DNA of 64,000 nucleotides, taken from NCBI RefSeq assembly GCF_030913635.1, contig NZ_CP133188.1:1364001-1428000 (forward strand), in the 5' to 3' direction. Numbering within the stretch: the stretch's first letter is position 1; each line of letters starts with the position of its first letter. The notes beneath the pieces were generated by a model that made no database searches, was not told the origin of the DNA, and worked only from the letters and a program-made list of their open reading frames with translations. Below are positions 47,265 to 56,440 of this stretch, one piece after another. This stretch comes from Sedimentibacter sp. MB35-C1 (lineage in GTDB: Bacteria > Bacillota > Clostridia > Tissierellales > Sedimentibacteraceae). Position numbers and translations under genes: made by a program.

Positions 47265-48032
47265 ATGACATTTTCAGGGGATTTTACGTATTTTTTATTA
47301 ATATTAGCAAGAATGAGCGGCTGTATTTTTTTTAATCCGCTATTTGGAAGGGGAAATATTCCTGTATTGGTTAAAACATCCGTAAGCTTGTTTCTTGCGG
47401 TGACGGTTTATGGAGTGCTTCCTCCGGAAAAAATAATAGCTATTGGATCATTAATTGAATACTTTTTATTAATTGTAAAAGAAATTTTTATTGGATATTT
47501 AATCGGATATCTTATGAATTTGTTTTTTTCCACCGTGGTTATTTCGGGAGAAGTTATTGATATGCAGACAGGTATGTCCATGTCCAAAATTTATGATCCA
47601 AGCAGCAGTATGTCGACCGGTATATCGGGAAGTTTTTTGAATGTAATACTTATTTTAGTATTTTTTAGTGCCAGCGGACATTTGACCTTGATTAATATAT
47701 TTATTACCTCCTGCAAATTAATTGAGATAGGTCATTTTTCAATACCTGAGGAATTATTTTTTAATATGGTTGACTTGTTCAAACAGATATTGATACTCTC
47801 ATTGAAGCTTTCAATGCCTATATTAGCAGTAGAGGTAATACTTGAATCAGGTATAGGTATTTTAATGAAAGCAATACCACAAATACAGGTTTTTTCTGTA
47901 AATGTTCAACTTAAAATTTTGCTGGGAATGCTGATGATAATTGTACTTGTACCGACATATGCGACATTTATAGATAATATAGTGACACTTATGTTTGATA
48001 CTATGGAAAACAGCTTGATGGCGTTGATCTAA
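47265..48032 (+). CDS. fliR: Flagellar export gate protein FliR
   Basis: The protein has 255 residues and six hydrophobic segments, with the pattern LARMSGCIFFNPLFGR near residue 11 and QTGMSMSKIYDPSSS near 102. It completes the FliP-FliQ-FliR pore. Confidence 0.95.
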   Translation: MTFSGDFTYFLLILARMSGCIFFNPLFGRGNIPVLVKTSVSLFLAVTVYGVLPPEKIIAIGSLIEYFLLIVKEIFIGYLIGYLMNLFFSTVVISGEVIDMQTGMSMSKIYDPSSSMSTGISGSFLNVILILVFFSASGHLTLINIFITSCKLIEIGHFSIPEELFFNMVDLFKQILILSLKLSMPILAVEVILESGIGILMKAIPQIQVFSVNVQLKILLGMLMIIVLVPTYATFIDNIVTLMFDTMENSLMALI

Positions 48033-48048
48033 TAGAAAAAGGATAGCT

Positions 48049-49113
48049 ATGGCAGGAGAAAATAAAACCGAAAAAGCCTCTCCCAAAAAGAGGCGCGATG
48101 AAAGAAAAAAAGGTAATGTATTTCAAAGTAAGGACATTGTAACAGTAGGGGTAATAGCTGTTTCATTTGTAATTCTTAACTTTTGGGCTCCGCACATTTA
48201 TATTTATACTGCCGGTGCTTTTCAGAAATACATACACTTGATGGAAATAACATATGACATCAACGATACTTTAATCAAGCATATGTTCAAGGATATGGCA
48301 TTTACGATTTTTGCCTCCGCAGGATTGCTGATGGTTTCTGTGATGGCAGCATCTATTATATTTACAGGTGCGCAGACAAAGTTTCTTATTACCAAGGAAA
48401 ATATAAAATTTAAGTTTTCCAAGCTTAACCCTCTGACAGGGATTAAAAAGATGTTCTCCATACGATCTCTTGTTGAGATTACTAAAAATATAATTAAAAT
48501 TGCAATATTGGGATATGTAATATATTCTTCAATCATAGACAAGCTGTTGCAGGTTCCTAAACTAGCTTCAGTAGATCTTGCAATCGGTATTGAATTTATT
48601 TTTTCTTCAATTATGGCTATTGTTAAAAGTGTGATTATTGCGTTTGTGGCTATCTCGGCGTTTGACTTTTTGTATTCGTGGTGGGAATACGAAAAAAATA
48701 TCAGGATGACAAAACAGGAAGTTAAGGAAGAGTACAAACAGTTGGAAGGAGATCCTCTAATAAAGGGTAAAATAAAAGAAAGGCAAAGGGCAGCTGCAAT
48801 GACAAGAATGATGCAGCAGGTTCCAAAAGCAGATGTAATTATAAGAAATCCTACACATTTTGCAGTTGCTATTAAGTATGATATCGACAAGGATAATGCA
48901 CCTATAGTCCTTGCAAAGGGAATGGACAACATTGCCATGAAGATAATTGAAAAGGCTGAAAACTTGAATATCAGCATTGTAGAGAACGTGCCTCTTGCAA
49001 GAGCTTTATATGCTTCAGCCGAATTAAACCATGAAATACCATTAGAATATTATGAGCCTGTGGCAGAAGTTCTGGCATGGGTTTATAGGCTCAGGGAAAA
49101 GGAAAAACATTAA
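48049..49113 (+). CDS. flhB: Flagellar export switch protein FlhB
   Basis: This 354-residue protein has the N-terminal KTEKASPKKRRDERKKG, four membrane helices and the autocleavage site NPTH near residue 264. The self-cleaved C-domain switches export from hook to filament substrates under FliK control. It ends one base into flhA. Confidence 0.97.
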   Translation: MAGENKTEKASPKKRRDERKKGNVFQSKDIVTVGVIAVSFVILNFWAPHIYIYTAGAFQKYIHLMEITYDINDTLIKHMFKDMAFTIFASAGLLMVSVMAASIIFTGAQTKFLITKENIKFKFSKLNPLTGIKKMFSIRSLVEITKNIIKIAILGYVIYSSIIDKLLQVPKLASVDLAIGIEFIFSSIMAIVKSVIIAFVAISAFDFLYSWWEYEKNIRMTKQEVKEEYKQLEGDPLIKGKIKERQRAAAMTRMMQQVPKADVIIRNPTHFAVAIKYDIDKDNAPIVLAKGMDNIAMKIIEKAENLNISIVENVPLARALYASAELNHEIPLEYYEPVAEVLAWVYRLREKEKH

Positions 49114-51170
49114 TGAGACGCATATTAAACAACTCTATTTCTTTATTTATAATTGCAGTAATACTAATGATAATAATACCATTGCCGCCATTTATGCTGG
49201 ATTTAATGTTTATTATCAATATTTCAATATCAATAATTATTTTACTTACAACTATGTATATTAAAGGAGCATTAGAATTTTCGGTATTTCCATCACTACT
49301 GCTCATAACTACATTATTTAGATTATCTTTGAACGTTTCGTCTACAAGGCTGATAATGACAAACAAAGGAGCGGCGGGAGAAGTTATAGCTACATTCGGA
49401 AACTTTGTTCTTCAGGGTAATGCAGTAGTAGGGTTTGTAATATTTTTAATTATTGTACTGGTTCAATTTATTGTTATTACAAAGGGAGCGGAAAGGGTCG
49501 CAGAAGTTACGGCGAGATTTACTTTGGACGCAATGCCCGGTAAGCAGATGGCTATTGATGCAGATTTGAGCTCAGGTATCATAACAGAAGTAGAGGCTAA
49601 AAAAAGAAGAAGCGATATACAGAGGGAAGCTGATTTTTACGGAGCCATGGATGGTGCTACAAAATTTGTAAAAGGCGATTCCATAATGTCCATAATAATA
49701 ACTGCAATTAACTTTCTCGGCGGTGTTATTATAGGAATGGTTCAGGGTGGAGCTACATTTTCGGAGGTCTTGCAGACATACTCAATTGCAACCGTAGGAG
49801 ACGGGCTAGTTTCGCAGATACCTGCCCTATTGATTTCAACTGCAACAAGCATGATAGTTACAAGGGCGGCATCTGAATCAAGCCTTAATGTTGATCTTAC
49901 AAAACAGATAAAATCGCAGCCTTTGGCATTAATAATATCAGGAATAGTTCTTTTATTCATGGCAGTTATACCCAATTTTCCTAAGACGCAGACTATTATT
50001 CTTGCTTCTATATTTATTTTCCTTGGGAGCAGGCTGCTTAAGTCCAATGAAAAATTAGCGCAAAGTTTGGAAGAACATGAAGAAAACGAGCCTGTAACGG
50101 AAGCTGCTTCGGAAGATGAATATTTCAGAAATATTGACAACATATATGAGCTGATTCAGATTGACCCCGTTGAGATGGAAGTAGGGTACAGCTTGATTCC
50201 ACTGGTTGATGAAGCAAGCGGAGGAAACTTTATAGACAGAGTTGTTATGTTCCGCCGCCAGTTTGCACAGGAGATGGGAATGGTTATTCCTTCTGTGAGA
50301 CTGAGAGATAACGGGTATCTCAATCCAAATGAATATGTTATTAAACTTAAAGGGGAAGAAGTTGCAAGAGGAGAAATTTTAGTTGAATACTATCTTGCTC
50401 TTGACCCAGGGGGTCTGACCGGTGAGGTTGACGGAATTGAAACAATTGAGCCGGCATATGGTATACCTAGCAGATGGATAGCAAAGGATAAAAAGGAACT
50501 GGCGGAGATATACGGTTATACGGTTATTGACCCGCTATCGGTTCTTATAACACATTTGTCCGAGGTTATAAGAGTTCATGCCCATGAACTTTTATCAAGG
50601 CAGGACATGAACCAGCTTTTGAGCAATGTAAAGAAAATTAATGAATCGTTGGTTGAAGAAGTAGTTCCTGGGATTTTGTCTACTGGGAACCTCCAAAAAA
50701 TATTAGGTAATCTGCTTAGAGAGGGAATACCGATTAAAGATATGGAAACTATTTTGGAAACCATAGGTGATTATGGTACGTCAGTGAAAGATACCGAGAT
50801 GCTTACAGAGTATGTAAGACAGTCATTAAAGAGAACAATTACGCATAAGTGGTCCGACGGAGGACAAATTAAGGTCATAACATTAAGTACAGATGTTGAA
50901 AAATTAATAATAAATTCAATAAGCAAAAATGACAGGGGATCATATCTTTCAGCCGACCCTGAATTGATGCAGAAGCTTGTAGGTCAGCTGATAGAACAAA
51001 TAAATAAATTGAAGGATGAAATAAACATACCAATTATCCTTACATCTCCATTTGTGAGAGGATATTTTAGAAAACTGCTGGATCAGTTTTATCCTAAGGC
51101 AGTGGTTTTATCCTTTAATGAAATTGACAATTCTGTCCAGATACAGGCAATGGGTAATATAGCAATCTAA
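49113..51170 (+). CDS. flhA: Flagellar export protein FlhA
   Basis: The 685-residue protein has eight membrane helices in its first half, including the FHIPEP-type loop (TLDAMPGKQMAIDADLSSG near 140), and a cytoplasmic substrate/chaperone docking domain. It uses the ion gradient to drive export. In many Bacillota flhF and flhG follow; here sigma-28 follows directly. Confidence 0.97.
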   Translation: MRRILNNSISLFIIAVILMIIIPLPPFMLDLMFIINISISIIILLTTMYIKGALEFSVFPSLLLITTLFRLSLNVSSTRLIMTNKGAAGEVIATFGNFVLQGNAVVGFVIFLIIVLVQFIVITKGAERVAEVTARFTLDAMPGKQMAIDADLSSGIITEVEAKKRRSDIQREADFYGAMDGATKFVKGDSIMSIIITAINFLGGVIIGMVQGGATFSEVLQTYSIATVGDGLVSQIPALLISTATSMIVTRAASESSLNVDLTKQIKSQPLALIISGIVLLFMAVIPNFPKTQTIILASIFIFLGSRLLKSNEKLAQSLEEHEENEPVTEAASEDEYFRNIDNIYELIQIDPVEMEVGYSLIPLVDEASGGNFIDRVVMFRRQFAQEMGMVIPSVRLRDNGYLNPNEYVIKLKGEEVARGEILVEYYLALDPGGLTGEVDGIETIEPAYGIPSRWIAKDKKELAEIYGYTVIDPLSVLITHLSEVIRVHAHELLSRQDMNQLLSNVKKINESLVEEVVPGILSTGNLQKILGNLLREGIPIKDMETILETIGDYGTSVKDTEMLTEYVRQSLKRTITHKWSDGGQIKVITLSTDVEKLIINSISKNDRGSYLSADPELMQKLVGQLIEQINKLKDEINIPIILTSPFVRGYFRKLLDQFYPKAVVLSFNEIDNSVQIQAMGNIAI

Positions 51171-51187
51171 ATGAAAGAGTGATGCAT

Positions 51188-51979
51188 ATGATTTTAACTG
51201 ATAATAATCAGGTACAATCCAATGAAGATAAATTATGGGAACATTATTATGCTGCAAGAGATATCCATACAAGAAATTTAATAATTGAAAAATACAGCTA
51301 CTTAGTTAAAATAATAGCTTTGAAACTGAGGGGTATATATCAGCAATACGGAGATGTGGAAGATATCGTAAATGAGGGAATGATTGCTTTAATGGAAGTA
51401 ATAGAAAAGTACGATACTTCGAAGAATACAAAATTTGAAACATATGCATCAATACGTATTAGAGGATCGATTATTGATTATGTCAGGAAACAGGACTGGA
51501 TTCCGAGAAAAGTAAAAAGTGACTATAAGGTAGTGAAGGAAGCTGAGAATGAATTATCTAATAAGCTTGGGAGAGTTCCGTCTGATACTGAAATAGCAGA
51601 ATATCTTAAAATGGATATGAGTCAATTTAATCAAATTGTCAACAATGCATATGGTACAAGCATTATGTCCTTTGAAGAGCTGTTGGGGGAAGCAAATTTG
51701 AGAGACAATGAGCTTAACAGTGCATACGAACTGCCTGAGCAAAAAATGGAATCAAAGGAGCTTCGACAGGTTTTGATTGAAAGCATTAATAATCTTAAAG
51801 AAAAGGAAAAGCTGGTTATTTCACTTTACTATAAAGAAGAACTTAAACTGAAAGATATAGCTGATATTTTAGCTATAAGCAATTCAAGAGTTTCGCAGAT
51901 ACATACGTCAGCATTGCAGAAATTAGGGAAAAATATAAAAAATTATTTAAATGATAATTTTGAGAAGAACGAGAGGTGA
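51188..51979 (+). CDS. fliA: Flagellar sigma factor sigma-28 (FliA/SigD)
   Basis: The 263-residue FliA/WhiG-type sigma factor has region 2 (YGDVEDIVNEGMIALMEVIEK, then FETYASIRIRGSIIDYVRKQDW) and a region 4 helix-turn-helix (LKDIADILAISNSRVSQIH). It transcribes late flagellar and chemotaxis genes from TAAA-N15-GCCGATAT promoters, several of which are seen in this window. Of several clustered starts (51179, 51182, 51188), the ATG at 51188 has the best spacing from AAAGAG. Confidence 0.96.
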   Translation: MILTDNNQVQSNEDKLWEHYYAARDIHTRNLIIEKYSYLVKIIALKLRGIYQQYGDVEDIVNEGMIALMEVIEKYDTSKNTKFETYASIRIRGSIIDYVRKQDWIPRKVKSDYKVVKEAENELSNKLGRVPSDTEIAEYLKMDMSQFNQIVNNAYGTSIMSFEELLGEANLRDNELNSAYELPEQKMESKELRQVLIESINNLKEKEKLVISLYYKEELKLKDIADILAISNSRVSQIHTSALQKLGKNIKNYLNDNFEKNER

Positions 51980-51983
51980 CAAT

Positions 51984-52736
51984 ATGTCAAGAGGGTTGTA
52001 TTCTTTAACATCAGGAATGCTTACACAGCAAAGGAAAATAGACATTTCGGGTAACAATATAGCAAACATGAACACAGCCGGCTATAAAAGAGAGCAGGCT
52101 GTTACATCAAATTTTGGAAACATGCTGATAAATAAATACAAGCAAAACGGAATTTATACAGAAGCAGAGGAAATAAACAATGTTTCCATAATAAGAACTG
52201 TAACCGAGAATAATACCATACATTCTCAAGGAACATTGGAAGAAACCGGAAGTAATACCGATTTTGCCATTGTAGGAGCGGGGTTTTTTGCAGTTGATAA
52301 TAACGGGCAAATTTCATACACAAGAAACGGAAGCTTCAATATTGATGAAGAAGGGTATTTAATTCTTGAGGGGGCCGGAAGAGTTCAGGGTGAATTTGGA
52401 GAAATATATATAGGAGGAGACACATTTGATTTCTCTGAGGACGGGAGCATAATAGTTGATGATGAGGTTATTGACAGTATTGCTGTTTACGATTTTGAAG
52501 ACTATGCCGATCTTAGAAAATTCGGAGAAGGAATGTTTATATCGGATGTTGAACCTGATCTTGTGGACTACCCTTCAATAAAGAATAAAACTATAGAAAG
52601 ATCAAATGTAAATATGACAGAAGAGATGACTAATGTTTTGTCGTCTCAAAGGGCATTACAGACAGCAGCCCAAGCGTTGAAAATATATGATATGATTAAT
52701 GATAAGGCGGTTAACGAAATAGGAAAAATTGGATAG
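51984..52736 (+). CDS. flgF: Flagellar basal-body rod protein FlgF-like
   Basis: The 250-residue rod/hook-family protein has IDISGNNIANMNTAGYKREQ near 19 and a C-terminal ALQTAAQALKIYD segment. The order flgF-flgG and its length support FlgF (FlhO-type). GAGAGGTGA before the ATG at 51984 selects that start over the in-frame ATG at 51951, which lies inside fliA. Confidence 0.88.
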   Translation: MSRGLYSLTSGMLTQQRKIDISGNNIANMNTAGYKREQAVTSNFGNMLINKYKQNGIYTEAEEINNVSIIRTVTENNTIHSQGTLEETGSNTDFAIVGAGFFAVDNNGQISYTRNGSFNIDEEGYLILEGAGRVQGEFGEIYIGGDTFDFSEDGSIIVDDEVIDSIAVYDFEDYADLRKFGEGMFISDVEPDLVDYPSIKNKTIERSNVNMTEEMTNVLSSQRALQTAAQALKIYDMINDKAVNEIGKIG

Positions 52737-52753
52737 CGGGAGGACAAGGATTA

Positions 52754-53452
52754 ATGATTAAAGCATACTATACGGCGACGAATGGTGCATTGAGTAGCCA
52801 GAATTATCTCGATGTATTATCTAATAATATGGCTAATATGCAAACAGAAGGTTTTAAGAGATCTAAACCGGAATTTTCTGATTTATTGTATACTAATATA
52901 AGAGGTGTGCAGGGAGAGAATACCGATCTAAAGTCAGGTAGCGGAGCAAAAATCAGCAAAGTGGACGTAATACATACTCAAGGTGCACCTGTAAGAACAG
53001 GAGTACCTACGGATTTTGCTATTCAAGGAGACGGATTTTTTGCTGTACAGTTTGAAGAAGAAAATATGTTTACAAGAGGAGGTAGTTTCGAACTCACAAA
53101 TATTGACGGTGAAAAATACCTGACATTTCAGGGAGGTTATGTACTGAATGAGGATGAAGAGCCTATAATTGTAGAAAATGTTGAAGATATAAATGTAGGA
53201 GTATTTATATTCAGCAACAGAGGTGATCTGGCCCAGGCCGGTGGCAATCTGTTCAGAATTGCAAATGATGATGCGGAATACAATCTGTTTGAAGAGGCGA
53301 ATGTTGCAAAGGGATTTTTAGAAGCTTCAAATGTTGAGATGTCGGAAGAAATGATAAAACTTATTCAGACACAAAAATCATTTCAACTGAATTCAAGTGT
53401 AATTAAGACAGCAGATGAAATAGAACAGACTATAAATGCTCTAAGAGGATAA
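52754..53452 (+). CDS. flgG: Flagellar distal rod protein FlgG-like
   Basis: This 232-residue rod-family protein has LDVLSNNMANMQTEGFKRSK near 20, TDFAIQGDGFFAVQ near 87 and a helical C-terminus. The pair with the upstream gene resembles FlhO/FlhP of Bacillus subtilis; FlgG is the closest role. It lies 17 bases after flgF. Confidence 0.87.
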   Translation: MIKAYYTATNGALSSQNYLDVLSNNMANMQTEGFKRSKPEFSDLLYTNIRGVQGENTDLKSGSGAKISKVDVIHTQGAPVRTGVPTDFAIQGDGFFAVQFEEENMFTRGGSFELTNIDGEKYLTFQGGYVLNEDEEPIIVENVEDINVGVFIFSNRGDLAQAGGNLFRIANDDAEYNLFEEANVAKGFLEASNVEMSEEMIKLIQTQKSFQLNSSVIKTADEIEQTINALRG

Positions 53453-53487
53453 AATGTAACAGAAATCTTATTGATAAAGGATATGCC

Positions 53488-54957
53488 ATGAATAATTCAA
53501 ATAATATAATTAAAGATGATACTGAAGAAACTGCATTTGTACAGGAGGAAGCTGTTAGATGCAAAATCAATCACCTTATTTCTGCAGATGGATTAAAGGC
53601 TTATATTAGAATTGAGTCACCTGATAATCAGGCAGAGTTGTACTGCGAAGAAGTACTTGATTACTTGGCAGAGCAGAATATTGTATACGGCATAAGAAAA
53701 GATGAGATTAAGAATTACTGTATCAAAAAAGAATATTCAAAAGAACTTGTTGCTGCATCAGGTAAAGAGCCGGTTAACGGAACAGATGCTCAACTCGTTT
53801 ATGACTTTGATATATCAAAAGAGAATATTTTTATAGAAGATGAGGACGGAAGAATTGATTTCAGAAATCTAAACAATGTAATAAATGTAACTAAAGATAC
53901 GGTATTATGCCATATAATTCCGGCAAAAGAAGGAGAAAATGGAATCGATGTCTACGGAAAGCCTGTTTATTACAAACCCGGCAAAAATGTCTCGTTTAAT
54001 TACGGTAAGAACACACACATATCTGATGACGGACTTAAACTTCTTGCATCAACAGAAGGTTGCGTTGAATTCAAAAACAATAAAGTCTTTGTGGAAGGCG
54101 TTTACAGAGTAGAAAATGTGGACAACTCAACCGGAAACATAGATTTTTTGGGAAGTGTAATCATTAACGGAGACGTCAAAGAGGGATTTTCTGTAAAGGC
54201 GGTAGGCGACATTAAGGTAAGAGGCATGGTTGAAGGCGCATTTATAGAATCAGACAGTGATATCGTAATAAGCAAAGGAATGAATGGAATGGGCAAAGGA
54301 ACTATTTATGCGAAAGGTAACGTAACAAGCAAATACATTGAAAATGCTAATATAGAAACCTTAAAGTCCGTATATGCAGAAGTATTGATTAATAGCAATG
54401 TAAAAGCTGCTGATTCAATAATACTTAGAGGCTCCAATGCTGCCATAATTGGTGGAACTAGCGAAGCTGTAAATGTAATTTACGCAAAAACAATTGGCAG
54501 TAAAACAAACTTGGAAACAAATTTGGTTATTGACCTTACAAAATATCAGGAAGAGCAGAAAATAATAGACATAAAAAAGAAATCGAACTTTAGACTTGAA
54601 AAGGATTTGGTACTAAAAAAGAAAGAACTAAAAGAAATAGATGAGAAAATGGATTTAATACTAAATTCATCCTTGGATAGCGAAAATAAAAATAATGTTC
54701 ATAAGCAGCTTGTGCTAATGAAGATCAAAGCTAACAATGAAATTTATGAAATAGAAAGACAGCTGACAGAAATAATTCCAACGGATAATATTGCAAATCA
54801 CAAAATAATATGCAAAGGTATTATGTATTCTAATACAAGAATATCAATAGGATGGATGAAGTTCAGGGTCAGACAGGATATCAGCTATAGCAAAATTTAT
54901 AATGACGGCGATGACATTTCCATAGTGACGTTAAATTCGGCTGACTTGGAAATATAA
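53488..54957 (+). CDS. FapA-type DUF342 protein
   Basis: The 489-residue protein of the flagellar assembly protein A family has a repetitive parallel beta-helix-like middle (about 160-330), seen as repeated IxIxGxV units such as INGDVKEGFSVKAVGDIKV. A coiled coil (345-420) follows. The exact function is unknown; homologues sit next to flagellar and chemotaxis genes in many Bacillota. It lies 35 bases after flgG and before cheC. Confidence 0.85.
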   Translation: MNNSNNIIKDDTEETAFVQEEAVRCKINHLISADGLKAYIRIESPDNQAELYCEEVLDYLAEQNIVYGIRKDEIKNYCIKKEYSKELVAASGKEPVNGTDAQLVYDFDISKENIFIEDEDGRIDFRNLNNVINVTKDTVLCHIIPAKEGENGIDVYGKPVYYKPGKNVSFNYGKNTHISDDGLKLLASTEGCVEFKNNKVFVEGVYRVENVDNSTGNIDFLGSVIINGDVKEGFSVKAVGDIKVRGMVEGAFIESDSDIVISKGMNGMGKGTIYAKGNVTSKYIENANIETLKSVYAEVLINSNVKAADSIILRGSNAAIIGGTSEAVNVIYAKTIGSKTNLETNLVIDLTKYQEEQKIIDIKKKSNFRLEKDLVLKKKELKEIDEKMDLILNSSLDSENKNNVHKQLVLMKIKANNEIYEIERQLTEIIPTDNIANHKIICKGIMYSNTRISIGWMKFRVRQDISYSKIYNDGDDISIVTLNSADLEI

Positions 54958-55007
54958 AATTTTCTTAAAGCGATATCCACTTATATATTTTAGAGGAGGG
55001 CAGTACT

Positions 55008-55613
55008 TTGGAATTAAATGATATGCACATAGATGTATTAAAGGAGATAGGTAATATAGGGGCAGGAAATGCGGCGACGTCTTTATCCAGTATGCTTTCC
55101 AAACGAATTGATATGAACGTTCCGGAAGTTAGTCTTTTAAATTACAATGATGTGATTGACTCTATCGGAGGTGCCGAAAATGTTGTGGTAGGAATTCTTG
55201 TGAGCTTTGGCGGAGATATTGACGGTGTAATTTTATTTTTGCTAAAAAAAGAATTTGTTCATCTTATAATAAATTCTTTACTTGGAACCGAACTACATAA
55301 TTTTGAGGAAATATCTGATATGGAGATGTCTGCGTTATCAGAGATAGGAAATATAATGGTCTCTTCGTATGTGAGTTCAATTTCGTCTCTTACCAACATG
55401 AAAATAGATATAACAGTTCCATCATTGAATATTGATATGTCAGGAGCGTTGCTTGATGCTGTTACTGCTGAATTTTCTGAAGCAGCTGATAAAGTAATTT
55501 TTATCAAGGAAAAATATTTTTGTCAGGATGAAACGGTATACAGTCATATGCTTTTACTCCCAAGTATTACATCCCTGCAGATTTTATTAAAGAAGTTTGG
55601 ATTGGATATATGA
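55008..55613 (+). CDS. cheC: CheY-P phosphatase CheC
   Basis: The 201-residue protein has two conserved phosphatase sites: LKEIGNIGAGNAATSLSSML near 11 and LSEIGNIMVSS near 109. It removes phosphate from CheY-P and binds CheD. The start is a TTG behind GAGGAGGG. Its stop overlaps the cheD start. Confidence 0.95.
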   Translation: MELNDMHIDVLKEIGNIGAGNAATSLSSMLSKRIDMNVPEVSLLNYNDVIDSIGGAENVVVGILVSFGGDIDGVILFLLKKEFVHLIINSLLGTELHNFEEISDMEMSALSEIGNIMVSSYVSSISSLTNMKIDITVPSLNIDMSGALLDAVTAEFSEAADKVIFIKEKYFCQDETVYSHMLLLPSITSLQILLKKFGLDI

Positions 55614-56092
55614 GCCAGGAAGTAAGTGTAGGAATCTCAGACATGAAAATAGTAACTTCTCCCAAGGGATTAATTTCTTATGCTTTGGGCTCATGTGTGG
55701 GTATTTGTATCATAGATAAGGCGGCTCAGCTGGCAGGGATGGCTCATATAATGCTGCCGTATAAAAATAATTCCAATGAAACGAACAAATTCAAATATGC
55801 AGATACGGGGATAACGGAAATGGTTACGCAGATGGAACAGTTGGGTGCAAAAAGAGCAAGAATGATTGCAAAAATTGCAGGAGGAGCTAAAATGTTTGAT
55901 ATAAAAAGTAATTCTTCTTTGGGCAGTATCGGTGAAAGAAACATAGGAGCTTCAAAAGAGACACTGCGTGTGCTTAACATAAGGCTGTTTGCTGAGGACG
56001 TTGGGAAAAATTATGGGAGAACAATTATATTTGATAGTACCACTGGTTATTTAACAATTAAATCATTCGGGAAAAATTTAAAGGTTATATAA
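55610..56092 (+). CDS. cheD: Chemoreceptor glutamine deamidase CheD
   Basis: The protein is 160 residues with the catalytic cysteine in GSCVGICI (near 28) and histidine in GMAHIMLP (near 45). It deamidates receptor glutamines and works with CheC in adaptation. It overlaps cheC by 4 bases (ATGA) and ends the long flagellar operon. Confidence 0.96.
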   Translation: MSQEVSVGISDMKIVTSPKGLISYALGSCVGICIIDKAAQLAGMAHIMLPYKNNSNETNKFKYADTGITEMVTQMEQLGAKRARMIAKIAGGAKMFDIKSNSSLGSIGERNIGASKETLRVLNIRLFAEDVGKNYGRTIIFDSTTGYLTIKSFGKNLKVI

Positions 56093-56097
56093 ATATT

Positions 56098-56140
56098 AAA
56101 CGACAAGGAGGCAAAGTTAATCTCCTTGTCGTTTGTTTTA
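56098..56140. terminator. Terminator between cheD and the convergent comFB gene
   Basis: The 13-bp stem AAACGACAAGGAG / CTCCTTGTCGTTT has an 11-base loop and is followed on the plus strand by GTTTTA. It serves the flagellar operon and probably also the convergent minus-strand operon. Confidence 0.85.
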
Positions 56141-56156
56141 TGATATAATATTTTGA

Positions 56157-56426
56157 TCAATGACTGGGATGCTTTGAAATAAATTCAATAGCCTTAATCA
56201 CTTCTGCTATAACTTCTGCCTGGTGTTGAAATTCTAGGGATGAATATTCTGCATAAACCTCTCCCTTTTTCGTTGTTATGTAGTTCGGCTTGAGATTGTT
56301 AAGTGCTTTTGCTGTTATATCGTCAATACATTGCTCACACTTGCAGATTTCTTTGTATGCAGGGTCATTTTTAAGTAAGCCGGTTAGACAGTTTTTTACA
56401 ATTTCTTCTGTGTAATTAATTACCAT
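56157..56426 (-). CDS. ComFB-family protein, short form
   Basis: The 89-residue protein is essentially one ComFB domain: a CKCEQC cysteine cluster near 28 followed by ALNNLKPNYIT and a helical end. It shares the ALNNLKP segment with the ComFB protein at 23345. Related cyanobacterial proteins bind c-di-GMP, so it may be a second-messenger sensor (inference). It is the last gene of a six-gene minus-strand motility operon, 14 bases after the SLH gene, with AGGGAG upstream. Confidence 0.85.
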   Translation of the reverse strand: MVINYTEEIVKNCLTGLLKNDPAYKEICKCEQCIDDITAKALNNLKPNYITTKKGEVYAEYSSLEFQHQAEVIAEVIKAIEFISKHPSH

Positions 56427-56440
56427 TATAATCTCCCTGA

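Noticed and set aside
48222-48977. Long open frame (251 codons) on the minus strand opposite flhB
   Set aside because: It is antisense to a confident FlhB coding region, has no start site context and its hydrophobicity mirrors the flhB membrane helices.
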